Shown here in pieces: positions 1-11,500 of a DNA stretch of 34,296 bases. Source of the DNA: Protostelium mycophagum (lineage: Eukaryota; Evosea; Variosea; Protosteliida; Protosteliaceae); assembly GCA_002081555.1 (NCBI GenBank), contig MZNV01002079.1, forward strand, positions 1 to 34,296. Reading direction: 5' to 3'. The notes under the pieces are model-generated. The model searched no databases and was not told the DNA's origin. It was given only the letters and a program-made list of their open reading frames with translations. The first letter of the stretch is position 1. Each line of letters opens with the position of its first letter. A program made the translations under genes and the position numbers.

Positions 1-283
1 GCAGAATTGGCCAAAAATTATTTTTTGGAGATGTGTACAGAGACCAAGCTTGGTCACAGAATTCGGTCTGAAGGGATTGGACCATGTCAGGCTTGATGTA
101 TAATTAATTATGGATAAAACTCTTTGACATACAAAGGGTTCTTCTTGCATGCAGATGTTCACCAGACAATGGCTTTAGAAATTTGTGTCATCAGAAGCAA
201 GACAATTGAACGACTGCAGGTAGAAGAAGCCTGCGGGACAAAGTAATATTTTTTAACTTTTCTCCAATGCAACAATAATTGCT

Positions 284-822
284 CTGCATGAGGTGGTTTG
301 CTCCACAATGGATCCAATAGTCTCAGAGACACAATTGAAAGAATTTATCTCAATACATGACAAGATTCCCAAACAAGCTCAGGATTTATGGTCCATCATC
401 AGGAGACGTTAGGACAAAAAGCAGCAGAGACATAAAGAAGATTTAGAAGAAAGTGAGTTTATAAAAATCATTAAGATGTCTGATTCAATAGTATCAAGTC
501 TCAGATATAAGGTCAGAATTCCTTATGTCTGATTCAATAGTATCAAGTCTCAGATATAAGGTCAGAATTCCTTACTGCGTGAGGTGGTTTGCTCCACAAT
601 GGTGAAAGATCCAATGGTCTCAGAGACACAATTGAAAGAATTTATCTCAATACATGACAAGATTCCCAAACAAGCTCAGGATTTGTGGTCCATCATCAGG
701 AGACATTGGGACAAAAAGCAGCAGAGACATAAAGAAGAATTGGAAGAAAGTGAGTTTATAAAAATCATTAAGATGTCTGATTCAATAGTATCAAGTCTCA
801 GATATAAGGTCAGAATTCCTTA
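284..822 (+). repeat. Direct tandem duplication, two ~245-bp copies
   Basis: Copy 1 is 284-525 (242 bp) and copy 2 is 575-822 (248 bp). They differ by one 6-bp insertion in copy 2 (after the ATGG near 601) and about half a dozen substitutions, so identity is roughly 97 percent. The 49 bp at the end of copy 1 (477-525) is repeated exactly at 526-574, immediately before copy 2, and again at the end of copy 2 (774-822). The arrangement is therefore A-b-b-A-b, as expected from recent unequal exchange or replication slippage. Copy 1 carries an in-frame stop where copy 2 stays open. Confidence 0.93.
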
Positions 823-946
823 TCTTGAGACAATGAGGGATAATTATAAAGAGGATAAGCATATTGTAACTAGGGAGATGGTAAAGATAATAAGAGAGCA
901 AGAAGAAGAAGATAAGATGAATAGCAAGTGCCCAAGATATTATTGA
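599..946 (+). CDS. Hypothetical 115-residue ORF within the duplicated block
   Basis: I do not recognise this ORF. It starts at the ATG at 599, in a context repeated in copy 1 of the duplication, and ends at the TGA at 944-946. The product would be very rich in Lys, Glu, Arg and Ile, with predicted helical character and a charged C-terminal third containing the run REQEEEDK; there is no signal peptide or membrane segment. The first ~75 residues lie in the duplicated block. The copy-1 version is interrupted by an in-frame TAG about 35 codons in. No neighbouring exon extends it convincingly. It may be a real small gene, an exon of a larger one, or chance open sequence copied along with a repeat. 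Most other genes here have several introns, whereas this has none visible, which argues for caution. Confidence 0.3.
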   Translation: MVKDPMVSETQLKEFISIHDKIPKQAQDLWSIIRRHWDKKQQRHKEELEESEFIKIIKMSDSIVSSLRYKVRIPYLETMRDNYKEDKHIVTREMVKIIREQEEEDKMNSKCPRYY

Positions 947-1385
947 TAATTTATTGGAACAATAGATATTCTTCTTCAATAATATACAATATATAATTGA
1001 TATACAGAGAGACTGTATTCTAATTGAATATTATATCAATTAAATTTTCAATGCAATCTTTCAGCTGACAATAAATCAATAACGATTTATAATTCCATGA
1101 TCGCAAGTGGAATGAACAATACTTTTGTTAAAAAATAAAGAAAAATTTGGGGAATGGATAAGCAGAAAAACAAGACAGAAAACAGCAGAATTATAATTCA
1201 TAAACAATCAATAAGTATTTTTTCATTCAATGATTTACAAATAAATTTGGAAACTAAATGAGAGATGGGTCCAATAAAGCAACTTTTATGTGAAATGTCC
1301 AATACTAGACGTGCAATAATGAATGGAAATTTGAGAAAAGCACACAAAGAGAGGGGGACCACACATGAAGTGGGGTAAAAACATT
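947..1385. other. Intergenic, AT-rich, nothing recognised
   Basis: This 439-bp stretch is AT-rich with many short homopolymer runs. No open frame, repeat or RNA gene could be supported. It lies between the hypothetical ORF and the downstream flank of the minus-strand tRNA-Ser gene, so it should hold the Pol III terminator of that tRNA. Confidence 0.6.
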
Positions 1386-1466
1386 CGTCGGCTGCAGGAC
1401 TCGAACCTGCGCTCCCAAGGGAATCTGATTTCGAGTCAGACGCCTTAACCTCTCGGCCAAGCCGAC
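1386..1466 (-). tRNA. tRNA-Ser (CGA)
   Basis: On the minus strand the acceptor stem pairs GTCGGCT with AGCCGAC (plus coordinates 1460-1466 and 1387-1393). A D-arm with GGTTAAGG follows, then an anticodon stem TCTGA/TCAGA around the loop CTCGAAA, giving anticodon CGA (reads the serine codon UCG). There is a long type II variable arm, as in tRNA-Ser and tRNA-Leu. The T-arm is GCAGG-TTCGAGT-CCTGC. No intron is needed to fold it. The CCA end is not encoded, as expected in a nuclear genome. Confidence 0.95.
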
Positions 1467-2112
1467 GGATGTGTGATGCGCAATAGCTCCAATCAATTCA
1501 GTTTGATATTATAGATAAATAAAATTTTGTACATGATACAAGAAGTTTCTCCTTCTCTCTCACCTACAAATAATTAAGGAGAATAGAAGTTCAAAATAGC
1601 TCTAACCCCTAGAAGGTGAGATTATTTTGTTTATCATAAATAACTTCATAGATGTTACATATCTAGACCCATTCAAAGAATAACAGAGTGAGAGGAACAT
1701 GCAGGTACTGCCAAGATAATTTGTTGACAAATGACAATCTGTCTATATTACCAATTTAACAAATTCCAATCTGGTAAGAGGTTTGAATATTCTCCTTCTT
1801 CTGAAGAATCATAGATTATTTACGCTGCAGATGCAAATGTCTCTCATTTAAAAATGGCAGAGGATAAGCTCTTTGTATGTTTAAGAGCATATTATTGTTC
1901 TTCTAATATGACTAAATATAGAGGTTTCCAGATCAGCAAGAACAATCAGCTTCAATATAGCTCTAAGATCTACCAGTCAGAGTTTAGATTTAAGAGATCT
2001 AAGAACTGACCCAATCTAAAATTAGTATCAACGTCGAATCTGAATAACCCCAAGGTGCTGAGTAGAAATGATCGTGAATTGCCTCTTGATTAATAGGTGA
2101 TTGTCAACACAA
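1467..2112. other. Intergenic, nothing recognised
   Basis: These 646 bp lie between the 5' end of the minus-strand tRNA-Ser gene and the stop codon of the minus-strand XPC gene. I see AT-rich sequence without a supportable ORF, repeat or RNA. The part adjacent to 2112 must include the XPC 3' untranslated region. Confidence 0.6.
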
Positions 2113-5100
2113 TTATATTTTCTCAAATTCGATGCGGTAACCACATTCACATCTCCTCTCATACAGTCCTTTTTCTTCGTCTAAGCAATTCTCAACCAAC
2201 TCGTGCTCATGTGGCCCTTTCCTGTGCAAACTACTCTTCTTCCTTTTCTCTTCAGCAGTGTTTGGTGCCTTAAGGTCTCCCAATAGATTGGAGCCTGTCT
2301 GTACCGGCTGAGCTGAGTTGACGGGTTGTAGAACCATTCCTGAGGTGTCTTCTTTGTACCTTTTTTTGTGAGATGATCATAATTTTTTAGAAAATTGAAA
2401 ATCGCACTCTTCCTCGACTCGAATTCGAGTCAAAAGTTTGGCCAATAACTTTCTCCACCTTCCATAAACAATCTGTACCTCTCAGTTATTCTTGGATCTA
2501 CACCATTGTAAATCCATACCTTGTCTTTCTTTTTTTGTTTTTCTTTTCTCACTCGCTCTTCATTTTGCTCCCAAGCTTCATTCAGTATTTCCGCTTGATC
2601 TTCTGGAACTACAACTCCTTCCAAGAGGGGCATGCTCTTTCCCATCCTCGTTTCCCAGGCAACCATGGCGGGTGCATAGTCTATTCCCAACGTCTTGCAG
2701 ATTTTTCCCATTCCGGGCTCTAAAACTCATCACTTCTTGTCTCTTTAAAATTCAAGTGACTCACTTCTCAAATGTACACCTCCCGTCGGGCACATCTCCG
2801 GTTTGAATAAATAAATATTGCCAAATCTGTTCCTCGGGACTTCACCATTGACCACAATTTCCGGCTGGTATGGCTCTGTCTGCCACTCTCCAAACAGTGA
2901 GGTCATCTCTTCTCTTTGATCCATACTCTGCCTAGCTTGTTCCATCGCCTTCTTTCGTCATTTCTTATTCCTTTCGATTTCTTGTTTTCTTGTCAAGAGG
3001 AAAAATCCGAAAATTACCAAATCGATCTCGTCTGCCGTGAATTCTTGACCGTTGATGTTGATAGTGTCTTCGTTGTTATTGTTGTTACTGTCATTACGAG
3101 CTGGAGGTGGGGCACCGTGTCTGGGCTCTTCCTCCTCTCTTGGCTTCTTTTTTGGCACCTTTTTAAGCGGGGTTTCGCCCTCTTTTATAACTCTTGCTTC
3201 TTGAAGCCACCTATCTGCGGAATGTAACTGAGGAAATTGAGTGATACAGAAAGTGTATAATAAATTCGGAGGAAAATGGACTATCATGATAGAGGAGAAA
3301 AACGGTACCTCTTTGATATCTTCTCTTCTGTACACGGAGAGTTCCTTGAACTCTCCCGCTGGCTCCGCTCCAGGCATCAACAACTGATACCTCGTGATAA
3401 ATTTCTCCAGTGTATATCTACATCCCTTCAGTATCTCCCAATTGCAAATACCAGAGTACTATGTTGCAGATAAATACAACATAATGAACTTTGTTCTTGA
3501 TTCAAATTTGGAGAGAAACAACTGACTTGGGGTGCCTTTTGAATCCTTCCATAGAAGTGGGAAACTCTTCAATCTCTTGGCATAACCGCAAGGATTTTTC
3601 GTCCTCTTTCTCTCGCATCCAAAACAGCTCTCCACGATTCTGTTTAGCATCCACAGATAGCCTTCTGAATATGTGCACCAGCCATCTCTCGTCTGGAATT
3701 CGGAGTTGTTCCGTGACGGACCATCTCAACGTGTACCTACAGCTATTCATACCGCAAATTCTTAAAAGCGGAGTTTTCTGTTGTTATTTTGCAAAATCGC
3801 AAAAGGCTCAGGGACTGGAAATTACAAAAAGGTAAATACTGACCTTCTCGTGACGTCTTTGATGTAATCGTGTTCTACCGCGAAGACGTAAGGAAATGGT
3901 TTTCTGAATTCTACAAGTGTCCTCGCATCGTCAAAAATAAATTTATCTGGATGTTTTTTGTTGAATAAATCTAGTGCTGAAGATGTCAAATTTGATATTT
4001 GAAATCGAAAACTCACTCGACCAACGGTTCTCCGTTGTAGAATAAAACTCTATCCAAGCCTTACGAATCGGATCTGAAATTTCATCAAAATTTCATTTGA
4101 AATTCCTCGACATTTCACCGTTGACAGGTCCCGTCAGAGGGTCAAAGTCGCAATTGATTGGTCCGTCTCGAAGTTCTTTTATGTGCTTGGCGTCCTTCAC
4201 GGATATTTTGATGGGGGCTGGGTCCACAGCAACACAGTACCTCACTTGTACGCCCACGCACCTACATAACGCTGCCACCATCTACAATGGTAAACATGAC
4301 TAGATGAGCTGCTGCAGATATTTCACGCAGCCGCACCGAAGATTTTCGGAGCTATGGAGTCACAATAAAAATGCTCTGCAACAGATCCACCAGTAACCGT
4401 GGATTATAAATTGTAAAACATACCTGTACAGCTTGTAGTTGAGTGGTCGTTTTTCTTTTGAAACATCTCAATAGTGGATTACGCCTAGAATTTTCTGGTT
4501 TCTTCTCGAATTGGACGATTTTGAAGAGCGATTTAAAGTGATCTACAATAGACTTGATTAAGCTTCTGTCGACAATATCACTCGCCCCCTCCCACTGCAT
4601 CGCTTGTGGGGTCGTCGACAACAATAATGCCTGTACATTGTGTGAATCTTCTCACTACAACAACAACTAACCTTCAGGTCTTCATCGTCTATTAGTTTGT
4701 TGGTGTGGATGACGTGTGCAAGAAGGCATACGATATGGGCCTTGTGGAGAGATAGTGCTTCTTCTCGAATGTCTTTGGTGATCCCTTGCCTCTTAACCCT
4801 CTTCTTGTCCTCTCCTGGTCTGCCGGTGTCATCAGCTTGTCAATGTTTCTCACTGTTTCATAATAATGAAACCCACCTTTTGATCTCTATTTTCAAATCA
4901 CCATTTGAACACACTTGAAGTGGTGGGGGTTCTTCTGGCAGCACGTCCACATCTGATGACGTCACTTTGACTTCAGAACATCATAGAGTCACCTTCCCAC
5001 TGTACATCGTTATTTTCCGTTCCGTCTGTGTACAGTGAAGAAAATGAAAAAGCATCTTGAATTGAGTCCTCCGTTTTGACAGTTATAGGTATGCTTGTGG

Positions 5101-6274
5101 GCCTAACCGAGGGGGTTTGTTGGTCTTTCACTATCTCTTGTACATCATTGTCGACGTCGACGCTGTCATCTTCTGGGAGGGGGATGTCCTGAAAAACTTC
5201 CTCTTCCGTCATCTTTTCTGGAATTTTTTCCACTTTTTTTTTTCTGTTCTGTACAACTTCTTTTGCTTTCATCTGCAAAATTCAAAATTTAAATCTACAA
5301 GTCGCATTTTGTAACGGTTTAACTCACCTTTTCGAAATTCTCCTTTGCTTTTTCCATCAACTCTTCTGTTGTCATGTCTTCCACACCTTCCAACTTTGTT
5401 TTTTTTGTTCGCTTGGCCCTCGGCTTTGTCGTCTTCGCTTGTGAAACTGTCTTCATTCTACTCCTCTTACTCTTCCATTTGTCATCTCTGGCTTGTGCCT
5501 CCTCTGGCGTCATGAAGGTGAATTTATTCTGGATGGATTGTAGACTGACCTTTCTTTCCGTCAATTTACGTTGTACAACGGGTCGACTTACGCTTTCTGA
5601 GCCCTCTTTGGGCTTGTCTGGGGTGGGGGCAGGTTCATCTTCTTCAGAGCTGATGACTTGTGTGGCGAGTATTTGTTGTTGTCTTCTGGCAAGATTCTCC
5701 TCCTCTATTTTCCTCTGACATTGATCAGAAGGAAATTTCGATGAAGAATGTTTCATAGTGATATTGATGACTGACCATCCTCTCTGCAGCGAGTTTTGAT
5801 GCCTCTGACTCAGCTTCATTCATTTCTCCTTCAAATTCTTCATCCTCCAAGAAAGGAATGGCTACCATTCGTCGCCGTTGGTGGGGCGCTGCTGCCTTGA
5901 TTGCTTAGTGTTGATGCAAGTAGCGATTATCACATTCCAGTTACCTCTTTGGTCGCTGATGCCTTCTCAGCAATCTTTCGTTGAGCTCTGGCGTCTTTAG
6001 CAGTCTTCTTCTCACTCAACTTTGTGAGGAATTCATTTGTGATCTTGTTCTTTTTTGTCTTCGATAGTGTGGAACCTGTCAATGCCGCCACCATATCAGG
6101 GTCGTTCTCTTCTCCATCATCTTTCTCCTCGTCAGATGCTGGCAGGAGGGGCACATCCTTAGCAGAGGGAAGTCCCAGTGATAGACCTGGCCCAACACCC
6201 CCAGTGTTTGGTCTCTTCCTCTTGCTACCTCGTGAGCTATCACCATTTCTATTCCATCTTCTTGTCGAAGACAT
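2113..6274 (-). CDS. XPC: XPC/Rad4 nucleotide-excision repair damage sensor, ~14 exons
   Basis: XPC/Rad4 recognises helix-distorting DNA lesions and starts global-genome nucleotide excision repair in the nucleus, with Rad23 and centrin. The ATG is at 6274 (MSSTRRW). A long Lys/Glu-rich N-terminal part contains an acidic [10 protein letters not shown] segment like the family's WEDVE motif, followed by [15 protein letters not shown]. The transglutaminase-like core is visible as [28 protein letters not shown] and [17 protein letters not shown]1 is seen as SMEGFKRHP and [20 protein letters not shown]2/BHD3 are seen as [28 protein letters not shown] and [17 protein letters not shown]. The protein ends with a His/Cys-containing module (HEHELV ... 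[14 protein letters not shown]) and a stop at 2113-2115. Introns are about 40-70 nt; for example one after the first exon near 5942 and one before the acceptor at about 4282. Exon limits are by eye. The gene is divergent from the NUDCD1-like gene, with 87 bp between the two ATGs. Confidence 0.9.
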
Positions 6275-6361
6275 GCTTGTGTTGAATGATGCAAATGTAT
6301 GAATTCCAGGAAATATGACACTTACGTACCCTCTACAAGACGATCTCGTTCATTTTCGAAG
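6275..6361. promoter_or_regulatory. Shared divergent upstream region of XPC and NUDCD1-like genes
   Basis: Only 87 bp separate the ATG of the minus-strand XPC gene (6274) from the ATG of the plus-strand NUDCD1-like gene (6362). Both 5' leaders and both core promoters must sit here or overlap the coding ends. I see no TATA box that I would trust. Confidence 0.55.
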
Positions 6362-8496
6362 ATGTCCCTCACCATAGATGATTCACTTTTAGACGAACAA
6401 TTTGATTCTTATGGATTAAGCAGAACTCTTTTGCAAAAATCCTGCGAGTTAGTTTTGCCCAAACCGGTGTTAATGTTGGATGATCTTCAGATCTCTTTAG
6501 CAAGGTATGAAACGAAACGGGAAAAGTACTGAAGAAGCATAGACATCAGCAAAGACATAAAATGAATAGAATTTACAAGCATCACGATGGAAATCTCTTC
6601 TATGTTGATACCTCGTACACTGTCATCAAAATTTCAAAAGAGGACTCTTCACAGGTTACTTGATTGGTGGTTTTCATCAGCGTATAACAAGATTCAGCCC
6701 TTCGAGGAAATTGTCAGCCTGTCTCCTGCTGCCTTTGATAGAAGTGCAGAAGAGCCCTCTATCACTGGAGTCTCTTCTTTATTGTTTGTTGCAGATGGCA
6801 AGAGTGAGACGTCTTTATTTTTGATCTGAAAAATTAAATGGGACAGATGAGCTGGTGATTGTTGATGTAGAAAACAAAAAAGTAAGGTGTACACACTTTA
6901 TATATTTTATAATCAGGATGTGAGAGATCATAATTGTTTTTAGGAATTATTTCGAGAAGTTTTGAAGTTCTCTGGAGTGGACTCTTCCTGCCACCCTTTC
7001 ATCCTCCATAATGTATACCGAAAGCAAGGTGATGTTTATTGATGATATACTGTTCTAATGGAAAGAAGACGGGAGTATTTTATGCTTTGTGAAATGCATC
7101 GTGGACGCAGGAGGCCAGAAGAACTTGCCCGAGAACAGCAGTATATCCTTCGTAGAATCCGGTTCTAAATCAGAAAAAATGGAGGAAGACCAAGAATTAA
7201 AGGTGGAATTTCCCGCCCAAATAGAAATTTTAACTTTTGAATTAGATCAATCCGGACGTCCCTTCAATCAATAAAAACAAACCTCAATATGTGATACACG
7301 CCATAACTTTCTCAGTAGAAACACAAAATGATAAGGTAAGAGTTAAATTATAATAAGAAAAATTATTGTAGTCCACCAGGAGTGACGGTTGAAAATTCAC
7401 CGTTGTAGATAGTGGGTGTCAAAAAAGGTCACGTGACAACCCTGCTAGGGAGTGATCCTCTGAGCATGTTGTCTTACCACGAGACAACCGACAAGATAAC
7501 CATCGTATCCCATTCCGTTTATCAACCTCTCGGTGGTCCTTTCTTACCTTTTGAGGTGAGGATCCCATCCCTTTTCTATGTTAATTTTATAGGAAGAAGA
7601 AAAGCCAAAAGCGAACAAGAGCATGGTTAAGAATGATGATATGGACGAAATAGGTAATCATTTTGGTTATAAAATCCCTGTGGTCACTGTTATTGTACAC
7701 GTGATCAAGAGGTGATGATTGTAGATCCCCAAATGCTAGAGATGATAAGACAGAGGCTCGCACCTCTCACCACAGAGACGGAAGTGAACCCGTACCACAA
7801 CATGGAATTACAAACTCACGAAGACTTCGACGAGACAGAGTCAGGAGACGAGGTTAAACCTTTTCACATATCTTTTGATTTCACAACAAAATGAACGGAA
7901 ACCAGTTATCTTTATTCGTATTTCTGTACAAAGCGAGTGGATCCGACTACAGACCTATTGTGAAAAAATCTCTCAGCAGCTGCCAACTTCTTTCGTTCAT
8001 CCCTCCTCAAAACCCAAATTCTGCCGGGACATTAGGTAATGATCATCCATCTTTTTTTCACTATTTTCGGAATAAAAACCAGGAACGATTTCATTTATTG
8101 AAACGTCTCAGTTTGTACATTTGACGTCGACGTCGTGCTTGTCGACATGAACATGTCGACATCAGGTGACCTCACCTTGAAACACTCGGGGACATTCGAT
8201 GCTCTGGCTTACATCCAGTCCGGAAAAAAACAGAAGCGTTTCCTCGAGATCTCGAGCGATTTAAAGTGAGGGACTTGGAGGAACTTCCATCGGAATTCAC
8301 CCTCAACAGGTTCTGTTCGATTGTAGAACAGCAGAAATACGCCTGGATTTACCAGAGGAAAAAGACTCTGAACGATCACAAGTCAGTGCATCAACTTTTA
8401 GAATTGAGCTCCGAAGAGATGGTGGGCGCATGCATGGATGAGAAGAGGTTCATCATCTTGACCAGAGGGCACTTCTTCCTCTATCATCTCCAATAA
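6362..8496 (+). CDS. NUDCD1: NUDCD1-like protein, apparently without the CS domain
   Basis: Human NUDCD1 (CML66) is a NudC-family co-chaperone with an N- and C-terminal beta-propeller-like half and a central CS/p23 domain. Here the ATG at 6362 gives MSLTIDDSLLDEQFDSYGLS. Next come a tyrosine-rich strand (NLYKHHDGNLFYVDT) and IVGVKKGHVTTLLGSDPLSM (human IIKRDILRGKSVPHYAAIEP). The C-terminal half includes FDVDVVLVDMN, HSGTFDALAYIQSGKKQKRF and a last exon ending EEMVGACMDEKRFIILTRGH ... LYHLQ, matching the human C-terminus. The region between SVYQPLGGPFLPFE and DPQMLEMIRQRLAPLTTE, where human NUDCD1 carries its ~90-residue CS domain, holds only about 20 residues. Exons between 7850 and 8160 are uncertain. 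The stop TAA (8494-8496) lies inside an AATAAA. The gene is convergent with the TPS gene, with 35 bp between the stops. Confidence 0.75.
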
Positions 8497-8531
8497 AAAG
8501 AATGGATCATGGATTTTTCATTCGCGTGCGT

Positions 8532-11500
8532 TTAGTTTCTTTCGGCGAGGACGGCAAGGAAGTCGATGACAGAAGACTGGTCGTCCACATAAAAGTTGGC
8601 CGAGGTTGGCTTCTTATCCACCATGATTGTAAAATGGTTGTCAAATTCACTGTTGTCCAGTTCCACAAACATGTCCTCGTCTGAATGAAATGAATAATGG
8701 CGAGTTGTAGATGGAGGGATTTACGTACCCGTCTTGTCGTCGCCCATGCACACGGCAAAGTCTGTGTCTTTGTGGAGAGCGAGGATTCTTCTGACAACTG
8801 AACCCTTGTTGATCCCTTGGGGTCTGACCTCCACTGCCTTCTTTCCTGGCAAGATATCTATGGGCATTCCCGGTAAGTCCTAACATGTCTCAGTCTGGAA
8901 AAGGTTGTACAAAGGCTTTCCAATCAGAGTAAATGACATTTTGACGCATTTTTGAATTAGTTTGGAATATTTTGTGTGTTCTCTTATCTACAAACAAAAA
9001 TGTGCAAATAGAATTGTACAAAAACACCAGATAAATTTTGTCGCATATATTCAGCCCATTTTAAAAAATCTACCTGCAGATGCATCAACAGCTCGTTCTT
9101 CTGGTATTCTCCAAAGTCCGGGTCGGCATTTCGGTAATGCCAAGTCAAGTTGACCTCTTTAGACTCGATCATCGATCCGGGAGTTCTATCGGTGAAATCC
9201 TTGAAAAGAGCTCTTATGTCTGACTTCCAGTTGGTGTCCAGTGTGGAGATGATGTCTTGCCATTCTCCGACTCCGCCTATTATGTTATTATTGGTTTATT
9301 TTTTCTTTTTAAAAAATAATCGAGCGTTTCACTGATGATCTGGGCTTACTGTACATACAAAAACCTCGGATTTAATTCCAAAAGAATAAATACCTCTCAA
9401 ATATGGTCTGAAAAACAATCCGTGTTCACATGACATCCCGATGGGAAGATGTCCCAACCAATCTCCAAGACTCGATCTGTCTCGACCACTGATGACGTAT
9501 ATGTAAGTGTTCTCTTGACTGGCGAGCTTCTCGAGTAAAGTGACGAGCTGTGGGGTGGGGGCGGCTTGATCAGGTTGTGAAACTAAGGGGGAAAGGGTCC
9601 CATCGTAGTCTAAAAGAAGAAGTCTCTTCTGGCTCTGAATTTCCATCAGGAAAAATGCGGGAAATTTCCATTGTTTTGGCGCCAATATTTGGTTTTAAAT
9701 TTTGAAAATCAAGAATCTGACCTTTGCGAAAATGTCTGCTAATTGCTCCAAATTTGCCTTTGGAGGGCAAGCAGAGTGGTCGTGTGTATGCGGCTGGTTA
9801 TATATATTGATCAACTCTGCCAGCAGAGACTTCATCCAAAATCCGGCGTCGTGAGTGGTTACGTAATCAAAACAATGCTTGAAACGGATCTTCCTCTGGT
9901 CCTCCTTCATGGTGAGGGCTTCAGCAACGGCCTTGGCCACCTTTTTTTACTCAGAAATATTGTTGAGGATTTTTTGGTGATATCGCACCTTCTTGTCATC
10001 CCAGGGATTGACCAAAACGCAGCCACTGAGGCAATGTGCGGAACCGGCCAGTTCACTCATGATCAAAACACCATTGTTCTCTTGCTGTGCGCACACAAAA
10101 TCGTGGCAAGTCAAATTCATGCCTGAAAGACTCAGTACTTTATCATTTGTAGTATAAAAAATCCTTTTTGCTTCGCAAAAAACGTGTAAAATGCTCAAAA
10201 AAAATTTTTCACCTGCGCGAAGGGGAGTCCAGAGGCCGACATCAGCGGAGGCAAAAATGGCGTATAATTCTTGTTCTTCCAATTTCTGCCCAAGTCAGAA
10301 CGTTGTAGACAAGATGATGTGACAGAAATTTCGTGGAAATTGTACTCACGTGGTTGAGGTATCTGACAGGCGTCCACGTGACCGTGCCGAACTTTCCATT
10401 TATGGCTCCAACCTGTCACTCATTAATGAAAATGAAAAAACTGCCTGCAGAAATGTAGCTTACAGAGTACAATCAATTGAAAACGATTGTTGTGACAAAG
10501 TCAACGAAGTCACAACACTTAATTATCTAGCCAGAAAATTGTCAAAGATCCATCAAACAAATCACCTGTTGCTCGATTTCCTCTTGTAAATGCTGGTATG
10601 TCTTCTCGCTCAAGAGCGCAGAATTCGCTTCACAGCACAGTGTGAGCATCACCTTTCCTTGCCACTCGGGATAATTGGTCAAGAATGTCTCCCATGCCTT
10701 CAACTTGTGCGGGATTCCCTCTGTGTATTCGATGCGGTCACTGTTCATCATCAATTTTATAATATTTGAAATTTGAAATATGAGATTGAAGTCATGTCAA
10801 TATGACACACTGCAGTCAAAAATCATCTCCAGAAACTTTTATTTACAATAGATGAGAATGATGCTGCAGAATAAAGAGTTACTTTGCACAGTATAAATGC
10901 TGTGGCGCGAGGCGCCACAAAAAGTACGAGAATATTGGGAAAAACTGACTTGCTGACGACCATCTTCTTTCCTTGTATCGTGCTTTTGAATTCGGCGACC
11001 TGTACTTTTTAATAATTTTACAAAACTTCCAGAAATCCTCTCCCGGAAATTTTCGACCAACCCAAAAATAAAATATATATCCACCTTCGCGATGAGTTGC
11101 GGTGTGTTCATCAATTCTGTGACTCTCTTGGCGTCTATTCCGGCGGGGTATACATCCAGCCTGACCAATCTTTCCTCTTCTGTGAAGACGCCCTGGTCAT
11201 TCCCAGTCAAGCCGAGAAGCCTTGTACAGGCAGAGTTGAAATGTTTTAGGAAGGAATAAGTCTGGAATCCCACGAGATTCGCGCCTAAAACGCCGTGTAA
11301 GACCTCGTCGCGGACGGGCAGAGCTCTGTAGATTTCTGAAGAAGGCCAAGGGGTGTGGAGGAAGAAGGCGATGTTGGCGGTGGGAAGTCTTTGTCTTAAA
11401 AGAGAAGGTAAGAGGAGGAGGTGGTAGTCCTGAAAGAGTCAGAGGTGCCAAAGAGCGGATCATAAAGAAATAAATGTGCTGCAGAAAGGATTTTCCGCTG

